Assembly: GCA_945957495.1 (NCBI GenBank)
Contig: CAMFLG010000152.1
Span: forward strand, 1 to 7,203
Length of the DNA: 7,203 bases
Direction of reading: 5' to 3'
Source of the DNA: an uncultured Pseudorhodobacter sp.
GTDB lineage: Bacteria; Pseudomonadota; Alphaproteobacteria; Rhodobacterales; Rhodobacteraceae
Shown here: piece by piece, positions 1 to 5,087 of the stretch
Numbering within the stretch: position 1 is the stretch's first letter
Layout of the letters: every line of letters starts with the position of its first letter
Translations under genes and position numbers: made by a program
The notes under the pieces: model-generated
Seen by the model: only the letters and a program-made list of their open reading frames with translations
The model's database searches: none
Told to the model about the DNA's origin: nothing

Positions 1-1
1 G

Positions 2-1507
2 GCTGAGGCCACGGCGCGCATGAAGATCGACAAGGCTGGTTGGGCGGTGCGCACCTATGCGCGCCACGATCGCGCATCGGTCATGCGGATTGTCAGGGCG
101 GTGGCTGAGGCCGCACATGGCGCGGCGCAGGAATATGCCGAATGGGCAGTGCGCGAAACCGGGATGGGGGTTGTCGCCCACAAGAAACAGAAGAACGAGC
201 TTTCCGCCCATCCGCTGGTCGATTTTTATGAGAACACCGACCTTGTGAACCCGCGCGTCGATACCGAGCGCAAGATGGTTGAACTGCCAAAGCCTGCCGG
301 GGTGATCCTGGCACTGACGCCTGCGACGAACCCGGTCTCGACACTTTATTACAAGGCAATTCTGGCGTTGCTCAGCCGCAACGCGATCATCTTCAGCCCG
401 CACCCTCTGGCCAAGGGGTGCTGCGCCCATGCTGCGGCACGGCTGGAGGCGGCGGCAGTCGCGGCGGGGGCGCCGGCCGGTTTGATCCAGTGCATTGATA
501 ATCCTTCAGTTCCGCTTGTGCAGGCCTTGATGGGATCGCCGAAAATTCAGGTGATTCTGGCCACCGGCGGCGGCCCGATGGTGCGCGCGGCCTATTCGTC
601 GGGCAATCCTGCCATTGGCGTCGGCCCCGGCAACGCGCCGGTCTATGTCGATCCCGACGCCGATCAAAAACTTGCAGCGCAGCGGATTGTCGATAGCAAA
701 GCCTTTGACAACTCGGTGCTTTGCACCAACGAAAGCGTCCTGATTTCGCTAACCGAAAACGCCAACCGGCTAGAGCAGGCACTGCGGGCAGCGGGTGCGC
801 ATATCTGTTCGGACAGCGATGTTGCAAAGCTGCGGGCATGGCTGTTCCCGCATGGTCATCTGAACACGGCAGCCGTTGGCAAAAGCGCGGTTTGGATTGC
901 CCAGCAAGCGGGCCTTCGCGTGGTGCCCTCGATCAAGGTGCTGATCGCACCCGTGGGCCATGTCGGGCTGGACGAGCCGATGACGCGCGAAAAGCTGTGT
1001 CCGGTTCTGGCTTGGGCCACTGCAGAAAGCTTTGAACGTGCAACTGGCATGGCGCAGATGATTCTGCGAATGACAGGCTCGGGCCATTCGGCCGCGTTCC
1101 ATGGCGAGAACCCGCAAAAGGCGATTGATTTTGCGTCGGCGCTGTCGGTCTATCGCGTGGTCGTCAATGCACCCTGCTCGCAAGGGGCGGCCGGCTTTGC
1201 CACCCATCTGGCCCCGTCCTTTATGATCGGCACCGGCTATTTCGGCCGCTCGTCGGTGGGGGAAAACATTGGGCCGCAACATCTGGTCCACTGGACAAGG
1301 CTTGCCTGGAATTCTGACGCCTCGGTGAGAATGGGCGATTTTGGCGCGGTGACCATGCCCTTTGAAGGACAAAAGCCCACCACTCGGATCGCCGCCGCGC
1401 CGATACCCACACCGATGGCTGCCGCAGATGCCGGTGGGATGGACCGCGAGTTTTTGCGCGAACTCATCCTTAAAGAACTTCGTGAACTCACCAGGGGCCA
1501 GTCGTGA
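2..1507 (+). CDS. CoA-acylating aldehyde dehydrogenase of a BMC (EutE/PduP-like), 5' partial
   Basis: It should oxidise an aldehyde to acyl-CoA with NAD+ and CoA inside the microcompartment lumen. Numbering from the Met codon at base 20, residues about 90-135 (PAGVILALTPATNP, then NAIIFSPHP) and 181-210 (ATGGG, then GVGPGNAPVYV) are typical of acylating ALDHs. The catalytic Cys is C235, in FDNSVLCTNE. Residues about 452-473 form a Pro/Ala-rich linker, and residues 474-495 an amphipathic helix (DREFLRELILKELRELTRG) that looks like an encapsulation peptide. The frame is open back to base 2 (AEATAR before that Met), there is no Shine-Dalgarno in the 19 bases upstream, and family members carry more N-terminal sequence. 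The true start is therefore probably outside the window, although base 20 cannot be excluded. The stop overlaps the next gene's GTG start. The substrate aldehyde cannot be read from sequence; propionaldehyde would fit an RMM-type compartment. Confidence 0.93.
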   Translation, partial: AEATARMKIDKAGWAVRTYARHDRASVMRIVRAVAEAAHGAAQEYAEWAVRETGMGVVAHKKQKNELSAHPLVDFYENTDLVNPRVDTERKMVELPKPAGVILALTPATNPVSTLYYKAILALLSRNAIIFSPHPLAKGCCAHAAARLEAAAVAAGAPAGLIQCIDNPSVPLVQALMGSPKIQVILATGGGPMVRAAYSSGNPAIGVGPGNAPVYVDPDADQKLAAQRIVDSKAFDNSVLCTNESVLISLTENANRLEQALRAAGAHICSDSDVAKLRAWLFPHGHLNTAAVGKSAVWIAQQAGLRVVPSIKVLIAPVGHVGLDEPMTREKLCPVLAWATAESFERATGMAQMILRMTGSGHSAAFHGENPQKAIDFASALSVYRVVVNAPCSQGAAGFATHLAPSFMIGTGYFGRSSVGENIGPQHLVHWTRLAWNSDASVRMGDFGAVTMPFEGQKPTTRIAAAPIPTPMAAADAGGMDREFLRELILKELRELTRGQS

Positions 1508-2118
1508 CAGATCTTCGCGCATTCATCTTCATCGACCAGTTGCAGCCGCAAACCCTGGCCTATACGGCCACTTGGATGCGCGGAACCTTGCCGCGCGCCC
1601 GTATGGCTGCCCAGATTATTGAAATTGCCCCCGGTTTGGATATCGAGGCGCTGACGGATACAGTGCTGAAAAGCGCCGAGGTTCGGGCCGGGTTTCTGGT
1701 GGTCGAACGCCAGTTCGGCACGTTGCAGTTCCATGCCTATTCCACCGCCGAGGTTCAGGCGGGTGCCGAAGCCGCGCTGCGCGCCATGGGCAAGCGCCGT
1801 GAAGAGGCAGAAAAGCCCAAGATCATGGCCTCCAAGATCGTGACGCGGGTCGATGACCAGCACGCCTTCTTGATGAACCGCAACAAGACCGGTTCGATGG
1901 TTCTGGGCGGTGAAAGCATCTATCTGCTGGAATGTCAGCCCGCAGCCTATGCGATCCTTGCCTGTAACGAGGCCGAGAAAGAGGCCGATATCAAGGTGAT
2001 CGACATGCGGATGATCGGGGCGAACGGACGGCTTTATCTGGCCGGGACTGAAGCCGATGTCCGCAACGCCCGCGATGCCGCCGAACGCGCCCTGCGCGAA
2101 GCAGGAGCGACCGGATGA
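1504..2118 (+). CDS. BMC-T tandem-domain shell protein (MSM0275-like)
   Basis: This is a structural protein of the microcompartment wall, expected to form trimers that mimic a hexameric tile. At 204 residues it has the length of two fused BMC domains, roughly 1-100 and 108-200. Domain 1 contains IIEIAPGLDIEALTD (38-52) and VVERQFGTLQFH (66-77). Domain 2 contains ESIYLLECQPAAYAI (137-151), NEAEKEADIKV and GANGRLYLAG. The strand and helix LRAFIFIDQLQPQ placed before the first core suggest the circularly permuted BMC-T type; this is inference. The start is GTG at 1504, overlapping the ALDH stop as GTGA, with a purine-rich AGGGG a few bases upstream, so the two genes are probably translationally coupled. 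From memory it most resembles the RMM protein MSM0275, described as a closed-pore, strip-forming shell protein that may line facet edges. Confidence 0.9.
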   Translation: MTDLRAFIFIDQLQPQTLAYTATWMRGTLPRARMAAQIIEIAPGLDIEALTDTVLKSAEVRAGFLVVERQFGTLQFHAYSTAEVQAGAEAALRAMGKRREEAEKPKIMASKIVTRVDDQHAFLMNRNKTGSMVLGGESIYLLECQPAAYAILACNEAEKEADIKVIDMRMIGANGRLYLAGTEADVRNARDAAERALREAGATG

Positions 2119-2573
2119 GCGATCTGCGCGCCCTTGTTCGCGAACTTCTGTCCGAAGAGATCGCCAGCCTGCGGGCCGAACTTCTTGGTGGCACGCAAGT
2201 TGAGCGCGTTCGGGTCGGAAACGCGGCCGATCTGACGGCCTTCGCCCAGTCGGTGCTGCGTCGCGCCCAAGAGCCGGGTTTTGCGGCTGCCCTGCAAGAA
2301 GGGCGGTTGCGTTTTGAACCCGAAGGTGCGCCCGCGACGGCAGCTATGCCTTCCCCCGCGCCAGCTCCGATGGCGGCGCAACCTGTTAAACTGGTCTGTT
2401 CGGCCCCGGTCGGGACGCCCGAACTGCGCAAGGGCCTGATCACCGAACGCGACATTGCCGCCATCGCCGAAGGCGAAACGCGGCTGCGGATATTGAAATC
2501 CGCGCGACTTACACCGCTGGCCGGCGATGAAACCCGCCGTCGTGGCATCAGGATAGAAAGGACACTGGCATGA
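2115..2573 (+). CDS. BMC-associated protein of unknown function with LTPLA-type C-terminal domain
   Basis: I do not recognise a named family for this 152-residue protein. Three parts are visible. Residues 1-24 (SDLRALVRELLSEEIASLRA) make an amphipathic helix, followed at about 29-68 by a small alpha/beta-looking segment (VERVRVGNAADLTAF to GRLRFE). Residues 69-92 are a Pro/Ala/Met-rich linker (ATAAMPSPAPAPMAAQP). Residues about 107-150 hold ITERDIAAI, then ARLTPLAGDE, then RRRGIRIER. That last pattern recalls the short segment at the N-terminus of EutT and some other BMC proteins (ITE..L, LTPSAR, then R.I.I); this is a memory-based resemblance. The start ATG at 2115 overlaps the previous stop as ATGA and has AGGAG at 2103-2107. 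It ends in an ATGA overlap with the BMC-P gene. Its place between BMC-T and BMC-P matches the uncharacterised MSM0274 slot of RMM loci. A role in cargo organisation or shell-core linkage is inference. Confidence 0.85.
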   Translation: MSDLRALVRELLSEEIASLRAELLGGTQVERVRVGNAADLTAFAQSVLRRAQEPGFAAALQEGRLRFEPEGAPATAAMPSPAPAPMAAQPVKLVCSAPVGTPELRKGLITERDIAAIAEGETRLRILKSARLTPLAGDETRRRGIRIERTLA

Positions 2574-2824
2574 TACGAGCACGCGTCAGCGGCAGGCTCT
2601 GGTCTTCCCGCCACATCGGCACGATCCCAACGGGCGCCCTTCTTGAAGTGGAAACCGAAACGGGCGCCAAGCTGATCGCCTTTGACCCGCTTGGCTGCGC
2701 CGAAGGCGAGCAAGTGCTGATCACCCAAGGGTCGGTGGCGGCATCCTATTTTCCCGAAAAGACCGCACCGATCGACGCGTTGATCATCGGTTCGATCGAC
2801 CAGCAAACCTCAAAAGCGAAGTAA
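2570..2824 (+). CDS. BMC-P vertex protein, EutN/CcmL family
   Basis: It forms pentamers that cap the vertices of the polyhedral shell. The 84-residue length is normal for the family. Visible family features are the N-terminal strand IRARVSGRLWSS, the central GALLEVETETGAKLIAFDPLGCAEGEQVLI (given in pieces: LIAFDPLG at about 35-42, then GEQVLI), GSVAASYF at about 54-61, and the C-terminal PIDALIIGSID. These align with the CcmL/EutN pattern of LL.V, D..G.GEGE.V, GS.AR and P.DA.I..I.D. The start at 2570 overlaps the preceding stop as ATGA, and AAAGGA at 2557-2562 lies 7 bases upstream, so it can be translated by coupling and by its own ribosome site. It corresponds in position to MSM0273 of RMM loci. 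It is the only vertex-type gene in the window. Confidence 0.93.
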   Translation: MIRARVSGRLWSSRHIGTIPTGALLEVETETGAKLIAFDPLGCAEGEQVLITQGSVAASYFPEKTAPIDALIIGSIDQQTSKAK

Positions 2825-2829
2825 AGGAG
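2824..2829 (+). promoter_or_regulatory. Strong Shine-Dalgarno for the BMC-H gene
   Basis: AAGGAG lies 7 bases before the ATG at 2837 and overlaps the last base of the preceding TAA stop. It is the best-matched ribosome site in the shell-gene block. This fits the need for far more facet hexamers than vertex pentamers, which are encoded just upstream. Confidence 0.75.
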
Positions 2830-2836
2830 TTCTCAA

Positions 2837-3118
2837 ATGGCAAATCTTGCAATCGGAATGATCGAAACCAAAGGCTATGTGCCTGCCCTTTCCGCGGCAG
2901 ACGCTATGGTCAAGGCCGCAAATGTCGAAATCATCGCCCGCAATGAAGTTGGCGGCGGGCTGGTTTCGGTTGTGGTGCGCGGCGATGTGGGCGCGGTCAA
3001 AGCCGCAACCGAAGCTGGCGCCGAAGCGGCCGCACAGGTTGGCGAAGTGACCGCGGTCCATGTGATCCCGCGTCCGCACCCCGATCTGGCCAAGCACTTC
3101 GAAGCCGTGAAGGGCTAA
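2837..3118 (+). CDS. BMC-H hexameric shell protein, PduA/CsoS1-like
   Basis: This is the main facet tile of the microcompartment, a single BMC domain of 93 residues that assembles as a hexamer with a central pore. The canonical core is plain: AIGMIETKGYVPALSAADAM, AANVEIIARNEVGGG, LVSVVVRGDVGAVKAATEAG, and a C-terminal VHVIPRPH strand. The pore loop falls at residues 37-41 (E-V-G-G-G), where PduA has K-I-G-S-G. The Ser-to-Gly change at residue 40 would leave a pore lined by backbone and Gly only. K26 and R79 sit where BMC-H proteins usually carry the edge Lys and a PRPH-motif Arg used in tile-tile contacts. It has its own strong ribosome site and a 12-base gap from the BMC-P gene. It corresponds to MSM0272 in RMM loci. 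Identification is secure; the transported metabolite is unknown. Confidence 0.96.
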   Translation: MANLAIGMIETKGYVPALSAADAMVKAANVEIIARNEVGGGLVSVVVRGDVGAVKAATEAGAEAAAQVGEVTAVHVIPRPHPDLAKHFEAVKG

Positions 3119-3176
3119 ATCACCGCGTTTTCGCAACCCCGGCCGAAACTTCAGGCCAGCTACACAGGATTGAGGT

Positions 3177-3809
3177 ATGACAGAGCTTCGTGTTTATCTG
3201 CCGATCGAGGATCTACAGCCCCAGTTCGCGGCCTATCTTTCCTCGCCCACACGGGCGAGGGGATACCCCCCATTTGCGGGTCAGCATTCGCTGATCATCG
3301 AAGTCGCCCCAGCCTTGGCGATCCACCGCATCACCGATCTGGCGCTGAAGTCGGCGCCGGAAATGGAACCAGGCATCCTTTATACCGAACGCCAGTTCGG
3401 ATTGTTGGAACTGCATTCCGACAAGATGGAAGATCTGGAGGCTGCGGGCCAGGCGATCCTGGAAGGGATCGGGGCCAAGGCTGAAGATCAGCTGAAACCG
3501 GAGATCCTTTATCACGATATCATCGAGGATTTGTCGGATCAGCACGCCATCATCCTGAACCGGTCACGCGATGCCTCGATCCTGGTGCCGGGCGTTGCCT
3601 TGCTGATCTACGAGATGGCCCCAGCGCTTTTCGCCTGCGTTGCGGCCAACGAGGCCGAAAAGGCCGCGCCAAATGCCGTCATCAACGATGTCCAGATGAT
3701 GGGGGCCACGGGACGCCTGTTCATCTCGGGGACGCTGGAAGACATGAAAGTCGCGCGCGACACGATCACGGCAAAGCTTGAGGCAATCAAGGGTCGAAAA
3801 GGGCGTTAG
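3177..3809 (+). CDS. Second BMC-T tandem-domain shell protein (MSM0271-like)
   Basis: This 210-residue protein is a paralogue of the BMC-T at 1504-2118 but clearly diverged. Both open with a LR.[FY], [ED].LQPQ pattern (here ELRVYLPIEDLQPQFAAYL). Both carry ILY.ERQFG or VVERQFG in domain 1 and the motif DQHA..LNR at the domain 2 entry (here 121-129). Domain 2 continues with LLIYEMAPALFACVAANEAEK (residues 142-162) and MMGATGRLFISG. A loop at about 23-37 (PTRARGYPPFAG) differs from the first paralogue and may set its own packing. From memory it resembles MSM0271, reported as a double-ringed closed-pore trimer thought to surround the pentamer. The start is ATG at 3177, with AGGA at 3166-3169 spaced 7 bases. 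It lies 58 bases after BMC-H, with no terminator in between, so it is probably co-transcribed. Confidence 0.9.
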   Translation: MTELRVYLPIEDLQPQFAAYLSSPTRARGYPPFAGQHSLIIEVAPALAIHRITDLALKSAPEMEPGILYTERQFGLLELHSDKMEDLEAAGQAILEGIGAKAEDQLKPEILYHDIIEDLSDQHAIILNRSRDASILVPGVALLIYEMAPALFACVAANEAEKAAPNAVINDVQMMGATGRLFISGTLEDMKVARDTITAKLEAIKGRKGR

Positions 3810-3876
3810 TTATCAACCGCTTTGACGACGGCGGCCAAGTGCAAGTGAAAGACAATAAGCACGGTAAACAACCAGC

Positions 3877-3884
3877 AAAGGGAG
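3877..3884 (+). promoter_or_regulatory. Shine-Dalgarno for the solute-binding protein gene
   Basis: AAAGGGAG lies 8 bases before the ATG at 3893. It fixes that start and gives the binding protein an independent, strong translation start after an 83-base spacer. The rest of the spacer (3810-3876) shows no terminator and no convincing promoter. Confidence 0.65.
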
Positions 3885-3892
3885 CATAACAC

Positions 3893-5023
3893 ATGATTAC
3901 CAGACGTCAGTTTTCACTGGGCGCCGCAGGTCTTGCGGGCATGTCGGCCCTGCATCTGCCCAAAATGGTGCATGCCGGGCGGACCGATCGGCTGAACATT
4001 CTGTGCTGGGAGGGCTACAATTCCGACCAAGTGCTGAACCCCTTCCGCGAAGCCTATCCGGCCGCAACGATCACGGCAGAAAGCGGCACCTCCGATCCTG
4101 AAATGATCAACCGTCTACGCGCGGGCGAAATCGGCACGTGGGATCTTATCAACGTCAACCAGCCTTGGGCGCGGGGCGAAATGCTGCGCGACAACCTGAT
4201 CCGGCCGTTGAACAAAGACCGCTTCATGCCCTATTTCGACAAGATGACGCCGGAATTCGCCAAGCCCTATCCGCTGGCGTTTTCTGACAGCGGCGACCTT
4301 TTGGGCATGCCGCAGCGCTATGGTCCGTTCTCTTTCGTTGTCAACACCGACAAGGTCAGCCAGGACATGGCCGAGGATCAGGGCTGGAACCTGTTCCTTG
4401 ATCCGGCGATGAAGGGTCGCTACGGCCTTCTGACTTATGACAACTGGAACGTGATCCATCTGTGCCTTGCTGCCGGGATCCATCCGTTCCAGGCAGTCGA
4501 AGGTGACGCGCTGCAGAAGTTCACCGACATGGCCAAGCAGATCGTTGCGGGTGCCAAGCTGATGACCGACGATTTGGTCGCGATGAACACCGCCCTTATC
4601 AATGGTGAGATCGACTGCTATTTCACCGGTGGCACCTATACGGCATCGCCCGCCCGCTATGACGGGGCGCTGAACGTGTGTGCCATCACGCCCCGCACTG
4701 GCCCCGTCGACGGCAAGGGTGGCGCTTCCTGGGTGGAATTGACCTCTGCGGTGAACAATCCCGATCCGTCCGATCTGGCCGAGGACTTCCTGGAATTCGT
4801 GCAAAAGCCCGAGATCTGCGAAGTTGTCGCCTTTGCCGAAGGCACCTACAACCCGGTGGCCCAGATGGGCAATCCCGAGGTCATGGCGCGTTTTGACGCG
4901 GAAAAGCTGGAAGCGATCCAGTTCGATACGCTGGAGGCAGAGATGGCCCGCAGTCACGAGTTCGATGTCGTGCCGTCCTATGACGCGCTGTTGGAAATCT
5001 ACGTCGCGGCACGTCGCGGCTGA
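3893..5023 (+). CDS. Tat-exported periplasmic solute-binding protein, PotD/PotF-like
   Basis: This is the periplasmic receptor of the ABC importer encoded downstream, in the extracellular solute-binding family that takes polyamines and related amines. The 376-residue precursor starts with a twin-arginine leader (TRRQFSLGAAGLAGMSAL), with likely cleavage after A28 (VHA). The mature protein begins with LNILCWEGY, whose W39 and Y42 align with the W..Y pair that contacts polyamines in PotD/PotF. Other family landmarks are EMINRLRAG (70-78), GMPQRYGP (138-145), VVNTDKV (149-155), YFTGG (243-247), SWVELTSAV (279-287) and the C-terminal GTYNP (317-321). At the position of the PotD W.D pair that binds amine, this protein has W280 and E282. 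The ligand therefore need not be spermidine or putrescine. Next to a BMC operon of amine type, a small amino alcohol or other cationic amine is plausible, but this is inference. Confidence 0.88.
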   Translation: MITRRQFSLGAAGLAGMSALHLPKMVHAGRTDRLNILCWEGYNSDQVLNPFREAYPAATITAESGTSDPEMINRLRAGEIGTWDLINVNQPWARGEMLRDNLIRPLNKDRFMPYFDKMTPEFAKPYPLAFSDSGDLLGMPQRYGPFSFVVNTDKVSQDMAEDQGWNLFLDPAMKGRYGLLTYDNWNVIHLCLAAGIHPFQAVEGDALQKFTDMAKQIVAGAKLMTDDLVAMNTALINGEIDCYFTGGTYTASPARYDGALNVCAITPRTGPVDGKGGASWVELTSAVNNPDPSDLAEDFLEFVQKPEICEVVAFAEGTYNPVAQMGNPEVMARFDAEKLEAIQFDTLEAEMARSHEFDVVPSYDALLEIYVAARRG

Positions 5024-5030
5024 TATTGCC

Positions 5031-5058
5031 TGGCCCGCCGGCCTATCCCGGCGGGCCA
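5031..5058 (+). promoter_or_regulatory. Perfect 11-bp stem-loop between binding-protein and ATPase genes
   Basis: TGGCCCGCCGG at 5031-5041 is the exact reverse complement of CCGGCGGGCCA at 5048-5058, leaving a 6-base loop (CCTATC). It begins 7 bases after the TGA of the binding-protein gene. No run of T follows, so it is not a standard intrinsic terminator. In ABC import operons such hairpins commonly protect the upstream binding-protein mRNA from 3' decay or cause partial termination, giving more receptor than membrane parts. That role is inferred here. Confidence 0.75.
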
Positions 5059-5087
5059 ACACATCCTCAAGGACACGAGATCAGCGG

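Noticed and set aside
1..112. GGCTGAGGCC occurs at 1-10 and again at 103-112, hinting at a duplication or assembly overlap.
   Set aside because: It is a 10-base match encoding Ala-Glu-Ala in the same frame in Ala-rich helix; the flanks differ, so chance codon reuse is enough.
770..1522. Long minus-strand open frame of 250 codons opposite the ALDH.
   Set aside because: It is a shadow of a well-conserved plus-strand gene in GC-rich DNA; its translation is His/Arg/Gly-rich with no recognisable motif.
1991..2806. Minus-strand open frame of 271 codons across BMC-T, the unknown gene and BMC-P.
   Set aside because: It spans three plus-strand genes joined by start-stop overlaps, with Arg/Ser-rich translation typical of an antisense shadow.
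3141..3156. Possible terminator between BMC-H and the second BMC-T (GGCC with GGCC).
   Set aside because: The stem is only 4 bp from a self-complementary word, with no T run.
3822..3856. Possible promoter before the binding-protein gene: TTGACG at 3822 with GACAAT at 3851.
   Set aside because: The spacer is 23 bases and the -10 match is poor, so it is not supportable.
4115..5062. Minus-strand open frame of 315 codons opposite the binding-protein gene.
   Set aside because: It runs antisense to a clear PotD-like protein, through the stem-loop, and its translation resembles no family.
4824..5087. An 88-codon N-terminal extension of the ATPase.
   Set aside because: It overlaps the binding-protein gene and the hairpin, is Trp/Arg/Ser-rich, and PotA-like similarity begins only at the Met at 5088.
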